DNA from: Flavobacterium sp.
GTDB taxonomy: Bacteria > Bacteroidota > Bacteroidia > Flavobacteriales > Flavobacteriaceae
Length of the DNA: 5,804 bases
Assembly: GCA_024709705.1 (NCBI GenBank)
Contig: JANJWE010000254.1
Location: 1 to 5,804, forward strand
Reading direction: 5' to 3'
Part shown: positions 1 through 5,650 of the stretch, piece by piece
How positions within the stretch are numbered: position 1 is the first letter of the stretch
Layout of the letters: every line of letters starts with the position of its first letter
Position numbers and translations under genes: made by a program
Notes under the pieces: model-generated
Database searches by the model: none
Told to the model about the DNA's origin: nothing
What the model saw: only the letters and a program-made list of their open reading frames with translations

Positions 1-760
1 TAGAAGCATCTTCCATATCGTTTACAATAGAGTCAATTTTTGCAATAATATAGTTGTAAAAAACTTGTAAAACCATTGCTACAATAAGACCGAATACTGT
101 TGTTAACAATGCCACTTTAATACCTCCGGCAACCAAAGAGGCATCCATGTTACCCGCTGCTTCAATTTTATCAAAAGCCTGAATCATCCCGATTACAGTA
201 CCCATGAATCCTAACATTGGAGCAAGAGCGATAAACAATGAAATCCAAGAAACGTTTTTCTCTAATTGTCCCATTTGAACACCACCGTAAGATACAACGG
301 CTTTTTCTGCAGATTCTACTCCGTGATCAATACGATCCAAACCTTGGTAGAAGATAGAAGCTACAGGACCGGCTGTGTTTCTACAAACTTCTTTCGCAGC
401 ATTTACACCACCTGATTGCAAAGCATCCTCAACATTTTTAATTAATTTTTTAGAATTGGTAGTAGAAAGATTTAGGTAAATGATTCTTTCAATGGCAATA
501 GCCAAACCTAAAATCAAACACAACAATACAATTCCCATGAAACCAGGACCCCCTTGAATAAATCTTTCTTTTAATTCTTGAGTAAAAGAACGCTCAACGG
601 CTGCAGTTTCATCATCCCCAGCTACAACTGTAGCTTCTTCTGATGTTGCTTCTGCCTGAGCTTCAACGGCTGGTTCTGCTGTTTGTGTAGAGTCTTGAGC
701 TTGAATAGTACCAAACGTCATAAGACCTGTGATTGCTAAAATAGAAAATAGTCTTTTCAT
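1..760 (-). CDS. exbB: MotA/TolQ/ExbB proton-channel family protein (ExbB-like), 3' end cut by the window
   Basis: This is the proton-channel subunit of an ExbB-ExbD (TonB-energising) inner-membrane motor, which uses proton motive force to drive TonB-dependent outer-membrane transport. 253 codons are visible from the ATG at 760-758. Residues 1-21 look like a signal peptide (MKRLFSILAI start, hydrophobic core, cleavage likely after IQA). An acidic Ala/Glu/Thr-rich stretch (about 22-60) follows. The three predicted membrane segments are near 73-90, 171-193 and 213-236. The MotA_ExbB signature covers about 125-250, with GFMGTVIGM (T188) and ALLTTVFGL (T221) matching the two pore threonines of E. 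coli ExbB (T148 and T181). The position of E. coli E176 is not acidic here (K215/V216). The family is usually some 20 residues longer, so only the extreme C-terminus is missing. ExbD genes would be expected beyond the left edge. An alternative name is TolQ-like; the family is secure, the exact partner is inferred. Confidence 0.93.
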   Translation of the reverse strand, partial: MKRLFSILAITGLMTFGTIQAQDSTQTAEPAVEAQAEATSEEATVVAGDDETAAVERSFTQELKERFIQGGPGFMGIVLLCLILGLAIAIERIIYLNLSTTNSKKLIKNVEDALQSGGVNAAKEVCRNTAGPVASIFYQGLDRIDHGVESAEKAVVSYGGVQMGQLEKNVSWISLFIALAPMLGFMGTVIGMIQAFDKIEAAGNMDASLVAGGIKVALLTTVFGLIVAMVLQVFYNYIIAKIDSIVNDMEDAS

Positions 761-795
761 TGCTTTTGTTCTTAATTTTAATTAGTTAATCAGGT

Positions 796-829
796 TAAAG
801 GTATAAATTTATTTTTAAAAATACACAAA
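796..829 (-). promoter_or_regulatory. Candidate Bacteroidota promoter for exbB
   Basis: Read on the minus strand, a TTTG -33 box (complement of 826-829) is followed after 22 nt by TACCTTTA (complement of 796-803), a 7/8 match to TAnnTTTG. The spacing is slightly long. A start site near 789 would give a leader of roughly 28 nt before the exbB ATG. A fully AT 14-nt palindrome, TATTTTTAAAAATA, lies between the boxes at 810-823. It is probably just composition. Confidence 0.4.
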
Positions 830-840
830 ACTAAAATGAG

Positions 841-928
841 CGGAGAGAAAGGGATTCGAACCCTTGATACCCTTTTGGAGTATACACACTTTCCAGGCGT
901 GCTCCTTCGACCACTCGGACACCTCTCC
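841..928 (-). tRNA. tRNA-Ser, anticodon GGA
   Basis: This is an 88-nt class II tRNA that decodes UCC and UCU serine codons. On the minus strand the acceptor stem is GGAGAGG pairing with TCTCTCC, closing with one G-U pair, and the discriminator base is G (841). The anticodon arm is CACGC-CTGGAAA-GTGTG with anticodon GGA at 894-892. The long variable arm (ATACTC / GGGTAT around a CAAAA loop) is typical of tRNA-Ser. The T arm is AAGGG-TTCGAAT-CCCTT. CCA is not encoded: the next three bases read CTC. The gene sits alone between the asparaginase and exbB genes and has its own promoter. Confidence 0.97.
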
Positions 929-938
929 AGCATTCTAT

Positions 939-969
939 CGAATGTATTTCAAGAGTGCCAAATAACAAA
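939..969 (-). promoter_or_regulatory. Promoter for tRNA-Ser
   Basis: On the minus strand, TTTG (complement of 966-969) is separated by exactly 19 nt from TACATTCG (complement of 939-946), a 7/8 match to TAnnTTTG. Start-site distances usual for this promoter class would place transcription start near 932, only a few bases before the mature tRNA 5' end at 928. The spacing and position make this the best-placed promoter in the left half of the window. Confidence 0.6.
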
Positions 970-1004
970 AAAAAACTCACTTGAAAAAATTTAATTTGTT
1001 ATTT
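960..1004. repeat. AT-rich inverted repeat after the asparaginase gene
   Basis: A perfect 10-bp inverted repeat (AAATAACAAA at 960-969, TTTGTTATTT at 995-1004) encloses 25 nt and begins right after the asparaginase stop. The left arm contains the tRNA-Ser -33 box and is followed by a run of nine A (967-975, T on the minus strand). A second imperfect pairing, TTTCAA..GTG with CACTTGAAA (about 947-986), overlaps it. It could act as a weak terminator for the upstream operon, but it has no GC-rich stem followed by a T tract, so this role is uncertain. Confidence 0.3.
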
Positions 1005-2039
1005 TTATGACAATTCTCCACGCAGTGAGGTTTCAAAAATGGTTTTGAACACTTTAGGTGAAATATTTTGACCTAATAAATACATCAATTTGGCTATTGC
1101 TGCCTCTGTGGTTATGTCTTTCCCTGAGATTACTCCTATTTTTTTTAAGGTTGTACTGGTCTCATATTGCCCCATATTGACACTTCCCCCTGAACATTGC
1201 GTTACATTTATAACGTAAATTCCGCTTTTTATTGCCTTTTTGAGTGCATTTATAAACCAAAGCTCTGTGGGTGCATTCCCTGAACCATAGGTTTCCAAAA
1301 CAATTCCTTTCAAATTTGGAATATTCAACCAAGCTGTTAAAATGGATGCATTTAAACCGGGAAACATTTTTAATATAGCTACATCAGAACTTAGCTCCTT
1401 GTGTACTTGTAATTTTTTAACCGTCTTGACCGAACTAACTGCTTCGGGATTAACTTTCAAGTGAACTCCAGACTCAGCCAATGGTGGAAAATTTGGCGAA
1501 GAAAACGCATTAAAATGTTCTGCATTGATCTTTGTGGTTCGGTTACCTCTGTATAATTTGTACTCAAAATACAAACAAACCTCTCTAATAACAGGTTTCC
1601 CCTTGTGTTGTAAGGAGGCTATTTGAATCGCAGTTATCAAATTCTCTTTGGCATCGGTTCGCAAATCTCCTATGGGCAATTGCGACCCTGTGAGTACAAT
1701 AGGCTTGTTCAAATTTTCAAACATAAAACTCAAAGCTGAAGCTGAATACGACATAGTATCCGATCCATGCAAAATTACAAACCCATCAAAGTGGGTATAA
1801 TTTTGTTCAATTATTTCAGCCATTTCCACCCATCTTTCGGGATTCATATTAGAAGAATCAATAGGGTTTACAAAAGAAAGTGTTTCAATACTACAGTCTA
1901 ATTGTTTCAACTCCGGAATGCGTTGCAATAGCTTTTTAAAATTAAAAGCTTTGAGAGCACCGGTTTCAAAATCCTTCATCATACCAATGGTACCACCGGT
2001 GTAGAGCAACAATATTTTAGGGTTATTTTGCATTCCCAT
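1005..2039 (-). CDS. ansA: Type I (cytoplasmic) L-asparaginase
   Basis: Hydrolyses L-asparagine to L-aspartate and ammonia. At 344 residues with no signal peptide it fits the cytosolic AnsA type (about 340 residues), not the periplasmic type II enzyme. The N-terminal YTGGTIGM carries the catalytic Thr (T17). HGSDTM at 91-96 supplies the second active-site group, with Ser93 where E. coli has Thr, plus D94. YRGNRTTK ends in the catalytic Lys (K170). The QCSGGSVNMG segment (281-290) contains a Cys matching the region of the E. coli AnsA allosteric-site cysteine. The start overlaps the acyltransferase stop by 17 nt (11 nt if the second ATG, residue 3, is used), so translational coupling is likely. 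No Shine-Dalgarno sequence is evident, and the bases before the ATG are AAATTAAAAT. Probably the last gene of a tatD-acyltransferase-asparaginase operon. Confident in the family; which ATG is used is open. Confidence 0.95.
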   Translation of the reverse strand: MGMQNNPKILLLYTGGTIGMMKDFETGALKAFNFKKLLQRIPELKQLDCSIETLSFVNPIDSSNMNPERWVEMAEIIEQNYTHFDGFVILHGSDTMSYSASALSFMFENLNKPIVLTGSQLPIGDLRTDAKENLITAIQIASLQHKGKPVIREVCLYFEYKLYRGNRTTKINAEHFNAFSSPNFPPLAESGVHLKVNPEAVSSVKTVKKLQVHKELSSDVAILKMFPGLNASILTAWLNIPNLKGIVLETYGSGNAPTELWFINALKKAIKSGIYVINVTQCSGGSVNMGQYETSTTLKKIGVISGKDITTEAAIAKLMYLLGQNISPKVFKTIFETSLRGELS

Positions 2040-3159
2040 ATTTTAATTTATTTACTACCGGATTGGCATACATGGCCAAAAAACTATCTACCATAGCGGC
2101 ATTGGTCACATCAATCTTAAGTTCTAATCTTCTTTCGAACAATTGTTTTTCATTTTCAGAGTACTCTGATTCAAATTTATTGGTGTGGTGCAAAATATCA
2201 TAGGCTATATAGTTGGTTGGCCAAAGTTTGTAGGACCTCAAAATCGAATCGTCTATGGCTTGTGCCAAACACTGAATTTGTTTATTCGAATTGTCTTCTT
2301 TTGCCTTAATAGCATCTATTTCGTGTTCCAATACAGAACCTACATGTATGTGAATTCGTTTTTTTTGTCCCATTATACCACTTAAAAGAGTGATAAAATC
2401 TTCGTTTTTTTCTTTAATGTAAACCTCATTATTGGCTTCGGCCATCAATTGAGGCATTTTAAGTGCGTCTGTTGGGTCATACTCATAGGAAATAGAAACC
2501 GGGACAATTTTTATTTTTTTAAAATAATCCATTACCTGCTTCTCATCTGAGCCCATCGCCAGCATTTTTAATACCCCTTGATGGGTTGCATCGTTTCCGT
2601 CTTTCGTTCTTCCTTCGCGTTGGGCAATCCATACCGAACGATTTTCCCTCAAAAGCAACTGAGCTATATACTCAGACATGAGTTTGGAACTCTGCAATAA
2701 TTCTCTGGGAGGCAAACCTCTTTGCACCAAAAAATTTCGATTGAGTTTGGACAATTTTAATAAAAAATCTTTTTTAACCAAATTATCCCCAATAGCTGAT
2801 GCGGTCATTACTAATCCGTGATCAAACAAGGAAACATTTAACAATGAAGTATCCAAAATGATATCGCGATGATTGGATATAAACAGATAAGAAGTATTCT
2901 TTTCGAGCTTTTCAAAACCGGAAGTGGATAAGCCTTCTGAACTGCGTTGAAGTACTTTTTGAACCGACTGGTATATAAAATTTACTTGGAAATCTCTAAT
3001 AGAATGGGTTTTCAACAATTGTTCCATCCAAGCCGACTCTTCAATTTCCGGAAAAGTAAAATGCATTAAAGCTTTCATCATGGGATGATGAATAACCGAT
3101 TTTATTCCGTCGTTAACTTCACTATCATAAAAAGGCCTTATGGCATCAAATTTTGACAT
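2023..3159 (-). CDS. PlsC/PlsB-like glycerolipid acyltransferase (Bacteroidota family)
   Basis: Likely transfers an acyl chain to a glycerophospholipid or other lipid acceptor at the inner face of the inner membrane; the acceptor cannot be read from sequence. The 378 residues show the four acyltransferase blocks in order: I at SNHRDIILD (95-103), II at FLVQRG (143-148), III at REGRTKDG (181-188), and IV at IVPVSI (218-223). Block I has His97 with Asp at +6 (D103) and another Asp at +2 (D99), instead of the usual HX4D. No signal peptide or clear membrane helix is visible. It is longer than typical PlsC (about 240 residues) and far shorter than PlsB (about 800). The extra C-terminal part (about 280-378) is charged and probably helical. 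It starts 63 bp after the tatD stop and overlaps the asparaginase start by 17 nt. This looks like the Bacteroidota group often labelled 1-acyl-glycerol-3-phosphate or generic acyltransferase; exact substrate unknown. Confidence 0.85.
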   Translation of the reverse strand: MSKFDAIRPFYDSEVNDGIKSVIHHPMMKALMHFTFPEIEESAWMEQLLKTHSIRDFQVNFIYQSVQKVLQRSSEGLSTSGFEKLEKNTSYLFISNHRDIILDTSLLNVSLFDHGLVMTASAIGDNLVKKDFLLKLSKLNRNFLVQRGLPPRELLQSSKLMSEYIAQLLLRENRSVWIAQREGRTKDGNDATHQGVLKMLAMGSDEKQVMDYFKKIKIVPVSISYEYDPTDALKMPQLMAEANNEVYIKEKNEDFITLLSGIMGQKKRIHIHVGSVLEHEIDAIKAKEDNSNKQIQCLAQAIDDSILRSYKLWPTNYIAYDILHHTNKFESEYSENEKQLFERRLELKIDVTNAAMVDSFLAMYANPVVNKLKYGNAK

Positions 3160-3180
3160 CTATCTGTTATTTTAGATACA

Positions 3181-3211
3181 CAAATGAACAAAAATTTTAT
3201 GAATACTCAAG
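3181..3211 (-). promoter_or_regulatory. Weak candidate internal promoter ahead of the acyltransferase gene
   Basis: In the 63-bp gap after tatD, the minus strand has CTTG (complement of 3208-3211), then exactly 19 nt, then TTCATTTG (complement of 3181-3188), one mismatch from TAnnTTTG. A start near 3174 would leave a leader of about 15 nt. Each box has one mismatch, so readthrough from tatD is an equally good explanation for expression. Confidence 0.3.
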
Positions 3212-3222
3212 AGAAAATTGGT

Positions 3223-3990
3223 TTAAATGCCAAATACCTCTATTGAATTTTCTGTGGTAATTCGTGCAATTTCCTCAACAGGTAATTGATACAACTGACC
3301 TAATTTATGGGCTATTATTTCCAAATAACTACTTTCATTTCGTTTTCCGCGAAAAGGCACCGGAGCCAAATAGGGTGAGTCTGTTTCCAGAACCAGATGT
3401 TTGAGGTCAATTTGATTTAAAAACTGATCAATTTGACCATTTTTAAACGTAGAAACTCCTCCAATACCCAGTTTCATTTGATATGAAATCGCACGTTGAG
3501 CTTGATTGTAATCTCCGGTAAAACAATGGAATATCCCTCTTAGGTGCTTGTCTTTTTCTGATTCTAAAACTTCAAATATTTCATCAAAAGAATCCCGGCA
3601 ATGAATAACAATGGGTAATTGATATTTTTTGGCTAATTGAATTTGATATTTGAACGCTTTTTTTTGAATTTCCAATGTTGATTTATCCCAATACAAGTCG
3701 ATCCCAATTTCACCAACTGCCACAAACTTACGCTGGGCTAGTTCATTTTCTACATGACTAAGTTCTTCTACATAATTTTCTTTTACATAACACGGATGAA
3801 GCCCCATCATCAAGTGAACTTGATTGGGGTAATTGCTTTCCAAATCATACATAGCTTGTGTACAAGAAGAATCTATAGCCGGCACAAAAAAACGGGTAAC
3901 TCCTTTTGAAAAAGCTCTTTGCATCATTTCATCACGATCTGCATTAAACTCTTCGGCATACAAATGGGTATGGGTATCTGTCAAAATCAT
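3223..3990 (-). CDS. TatD-family metal-dependent hydrolase (putative deoxyribonuclease)
   Basis: A cytoplasmic TIM-barrel metallohydrolase; characterised relatives (TatD, YcfH) are metal-dependent nucleases, with TatD acting as a 3'-5' exonuclease. The 255 residues match the usual family length. Metal ligands appear in order: HxH at H7/H9 in DTHTHLY, E94 in GEIGID, H130 in IVIHCRD, H155 in IFHCFTG, and D204 in the signature LETDSPYLAPVPFRGKRNES. The start MILTDTHTHL is typical of the family, so the ATG at 3990-3988 is well supported. It is the first gene of the probable minus-strand operon and is divergent from the retropepsin-like gene. Substrate (DNA or RNA, repair or turnover) is not resolvable here, and TatD versus YcfH orthology is left open. 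Confidence 0.95.
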   Translation of the reverse strand: MILTDTHTHLYAEEFNADRDEMMQRAFSKGVTRFFVPAIDSSCTQAMYDLESNYPNQVHLMMGLHPCYVKENYVEELSHVENELAQRKFVAVGEIGIDLYWDKSTLEIQKKAFKYQIQLAKKYQLPIVIHCRDSFDEIFEVLESEKDKHLRGIFHCFTGDYNQAQRAISYQMKLGIGGVSTFKNGQIDQFLNQIDLKHLVLETDSPYLAPVPFRGKRNESSYLEIIAHKLGQLYQLPVEEIARITTENSIEVFGI

Positions 3991-3994
3991 AGAG

Positions 3995-4002
3995 CAAAAG
4001 TA
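3995..4002 (-). promoter_or_regulatory. Possible -7 box directly upstream of tatD
   Basis: The minus strand reads TACTTTTG, a perfect TAnnTTTG match, ending only 4 nt before the tatD ATG. No TTTG-like -33 box is found 17-23 nt upstream. If real, the transcript would be leaderless or nearly so. The box is an exact inverted copy of the -7 box for the divergent gene at 4052-4059. Confidence 0.25.
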
Positions 4003-4029
4003 AAAAAAGAAAAGGAGTGTACTCTAATG

Positions 4030-4059
4030 TTTCAGAGCAAAAAAATAAGCTTACTTTTG
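4030..4059 (+). promoter_or_regulatory. Promoter for the retropepsin-like gene
   Basis: TTTC (4030-4033), an 18-nt spacer and a perfect TAnnTTTG match, TACTTTTG (4052-4059), form a good Bacteroidota promoter. Transcription would begin around 4066 and leave a short leader of about 11 nt before the ATG at 4077. This excludes the upstream GTG at 4017 as the start, because it would lie before the transcript begins. Confidence 0.55.
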
Positions 4060-4076
4060 ATTCTCAAAAAAGAAGT

Positions 4077-4517
4077 ATGAAGAACCTACACGAAATACTA
4101 AAAAAATCGGGTTATAAAAAAATTCCTTTTAAAGTATCCAAAACGCAACACCTACTTATTAAAGCCACCGTTAATGGAGTAAAAGGAAACTTCATCCTAG
4201 ACACCGGTGCATCAAACAGCTGTATTGGCTTTGAAAATGTAGCCTATTTTAATGTAAATGCCAAAGCCACCAACACCAAAGCTGCCGGTGCCGGAGCTAC
4301 CGGAATGGATACTTTAATTGGTAAAAACAACCATTTAAAACTAGGTCGGTGGGAATCTGATAAACTGCATTTGGTAATTTTTGATTTATCTCATGTAAAT
4401 GAAGCCTTAACCCAATACAAAGCCAAACCGGTTCATGGAATTATAGGTGCTGATGTTTTACTACAAGGCAAAGCCATCATTGACTATTACAATCATTATT
4501 TGTATTTGTTGAAATAA
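4077..4517 (+). CDS. Retropepsin-like (clan AA) aspartic protease
   Basis: A small predicted aspartyl protease of 146 residues starting at the ATG at 4077. The frame is open back to a GTG at 4017, but the promoter boxes lie inside that extension. The active-site motif FILDTGASNS carries the catalytic D42 in D-T-G. A flap-like Gly/Ala-rich segment (GAGATGMDT, about 71-79) follows. The second hallmark, hydrophobic-hydrophobic-Gly near the C-terminus, is HGIIGADVLL (120-129). Only one DTG is present, so an active enzyme would have to be a homodimer, as in retroviral proteases. No signal peptide or membrane helix is seen, so it is probably cytoplasmic. Its N-terminus (MKNLHEILKKSGYKKI) is basic and probably helical. 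No retroelement genes are nearby, so it is a cellular protein. Substrate unknown. It is followed after 89 bp by the DUF4476 gene, which has its own promoter. Confidence 0.85.
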   Translation: MKNLHEILKKSGYKKIPFKVSKTQHLLIKATVNGVKGNFILDTGASNSCIGFENVAYFNVNAKATNTKAAGAGATGMDTLIGKNNHLKLGRWESDKLHLVIFDLSHVNEALTQYKAKPVHGIIGADVLLQGKAIIDYYNHYLYLLK

Positions 4518-4529
4518 TGGGAAAGTAGT

Positions 4530-4559
4530 ATTGCAATTTCAATTTTGGCACTATATTTG
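4530..4559 (+). promoter_or_regulatory. Promoter for the DUF4476 gene
   Basis: ATTG (4530-4533), an 18-nt spacer and a perfect TAnnTTTG match, TATATTTG (4552-4559), lie in the gap after the retropepsin-like gene. Initiation near 4566 would give a leader of about 40 nt that ends in an A-rich stretch (ACAATACAAAAA) before the ATG and has no Shine-Dalgarno sequence. No terminator hairpin is seen between the two genes, so some readthrough is possible. Confidence 0.5.
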
Positions 4560-4606
4560 AAAAAATTTTGAAACCCCCTATTTTTTAACTAAATACAATA
4601 CAAAAA

Positions 4607-5578
4607 ATGAAAAGAAACACTACTTTATTAGCATTTATGCTTTTGTTGTCCGGCTTGTCATTTGCTCAAGTACAACCATTTGGACATTTAACTATTTTCT
4701 CTGAAGATGGAGATAAGTTTTTTCTGATTTTAAACGGCGAACGTATTAATGATGAGCCCCAAACGAATTTGAGAGTTGAAGAATTGGTTCAACCTTATTA
4801 CAATGCAAAAATCATTTTTGAGGACAACACCAAAGCTGAAATTTCAAAAAATTTCCTTCAAATTGCAGATGCTGACGGTATTTTTATGGATGTAACCTAC
4901 AAAATCAGAAGAGATAAAAACAATCCCAAAAAAATGAAGATGAACTTTTTCTCTATGATTCCGGTGGTAGATGGTTTTATTCCTCCTGCCAATGTTCATG
5001 TGAGAAGATGGGGTCAGCCTGCACCTCCACCGCAAGTTGTGGTACAACAAACCGCTCCTACAGCTGTAGTGCAACAAACCACTACTACCACTACTACTAC
5101 CGGAGGTGTTAATGCCGGAGTAAATATTGGCGGAGTTGGTGTTAATATTTCAATTAATGAACCGGTAATTACGGGAAGCACTACTATTACAGAAACAACA
5201 ACTGTTACTACCGGTGGAACGGTAGTTGCTCAACCCAGACAGCCTAGAGAAGTAGTTGTAGTAGACAACAACCCAAGTTGTGTAAATAGAAGACCTATGA
5301 ATCCTAATGATTTTAATGCAGCTTTACAAACTATTCGAAATCAAGGATTTGACGAATCCAGACTAAAAACCGCACAACAAGTGGCTCAAAACAATTGTTT
5401 GAATACCAATCAAATCATTGAAATTTGTAAAATATTTGGATTTGAAGAAACCAAATTAAGCTTTGCCAAATTTGCCTTTGATTCGTGTGTTGAACCTAGA
5501 AACTATTTTAAATTGAATGATATTTTCTCATTCTCTTCCAGTGCAGATGAATTGAATGATTACATTTCAAGAAAATAA
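4607..5578 (+). CDS. Exported DUF4476 domain-containing protein
   Basis: Function unknown; an exported protein of 323 residues, probably periplasmic or envelope-associated. Residues 1-20 form a clear signal peptide (basic MKRN, hydrophobic core, SFA then Gln at the cleavage site), and there is no lipobox Cys. An N-terminal globular region (about 21-135, HLTIFSEDGDKFFLILNGER and following) is common in front of this domain in Flavobacteria. A low-complexity linker (about 137-215) follows: Pro/Gln/Val-rich, then eight consecutive Thr (158-165), a Gly/Val/Asn stretch (166-190) and more Thr/Val. The C-terminal DUF4476 domain (about 230-320) has paired helical repeats of the type NPNDFNAALQTIRNQGFDES and KLSFAKFAFDSC. 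Four Cys (225, 264, 274, 294) lie in or next to it and could form disulfides in the periplasm. It has no T9SS tail. Family call is confident; role is not known. Confidence 0.88.
   Translation: MKRNTTLLAFMLLLSGLSFAQVQPFGHLTIFSEDGDKFFLILNGERINDEPQTNLRVEELVQPYYNAKIIFEDNTKAEISKNFLQIADADGIFMDVTYKIRRDKNNPKKMKMNFFSMIPVVDGFIPPANVHVRRWGQPAPPPQVVVQQTAPTAVVQQTTTTTTTTGGVNAGVNIGGVGVNISINEPVITGSTTITETTTVTTGGTVVAQPRQPREVVVVDNNPSCVNRRPMNPNDFNAALQTIRNQGFDESRLKTAQQVAQNNCLNTNQIIEICKIFGFEETKLSFAKFAFDSCVEPRNYFKLNDIFSFSSSADELNDYISRK
5078..5101 (+). repeat. ACY triplet run encoding Thr8
   Basis: Eight consecutive ACC/ACT codons (acc act act acc act act act acc) encode Thr158-165 of the DUF4476 protein linker. Slippage here would change length in whole codons, so it could alter linker length but would not switch the frame. 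Confidence 0.8.
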
Positions 5579-5597
5579 AGTTTTTTTAAACCAAAAT

Positions 5598-5632
5598 AAA
5601 AACCCCAAATCTTGGTAAGATTTGGGGTTTTT
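5598..5632. terminator. Bidirectional intrinsic terminator between convergent genes
   Basis: A perfect 16-bp stem (5598-5613 with 5617-5632) has the core AACCCCAAATCTT / AAGATTTGGGGTT and a GGT loop (5614-5616). On the plus strand the stem ends in TTTTTT. On the minus strand it runs into TTTATTTTGG and then a T-rich stretch. It lies 20 nt after the DUF4476 stop and 18 nt beyond the stop of the convergent T9SS-tailed gene, so it probably serves both. Confidence 0.85.
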
Positions 5633-5650
5633 TATTGAGTTGTAAATCTT

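Noticed and set aside
810..823. Palindrome TATTTTTAAAAATA as an operator or tRNA terminator
   Set aside because: It is made only of A and T in an AT-rich spacer, with no GC stem or clear relation to a known site.
2185..2385. 66-codon open frame on the plus strand
   Set aside because: It lies wholly antisense to the acyltransferase, whose motifs and frame are clear, and its own translation shows no recognisable domain.
4017..4076. N-terminal extension of the retropepsin-like gene from a GTG at 4017
   Set aside because: The best promoter boxes (4030-4059) lie inside it, so an mRNA from that promoter could not contain this GTG. The ATG at 4077 also gives the usual compact form.
4518..4606. Search for a terminator or small RNA between the retropepsin-like and DUF4476 genes
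   Set aside because: Only short AT-rich repeats such as TTTGAAA are present; no stable stem followed by a T tract. The interval is explained by a promoter.
4844..5077. 77-codon open frame on the minus strand
   Set aside because: Antisense to the DUF4476 gene; the translation is rich in Arg/His/Cys and has no domain signal.
5078..5101. Thr codon run as a phase-variation tract
   Set aside because: The unit is three bases, so slippage would keep the frame and cannot switch the gene off.
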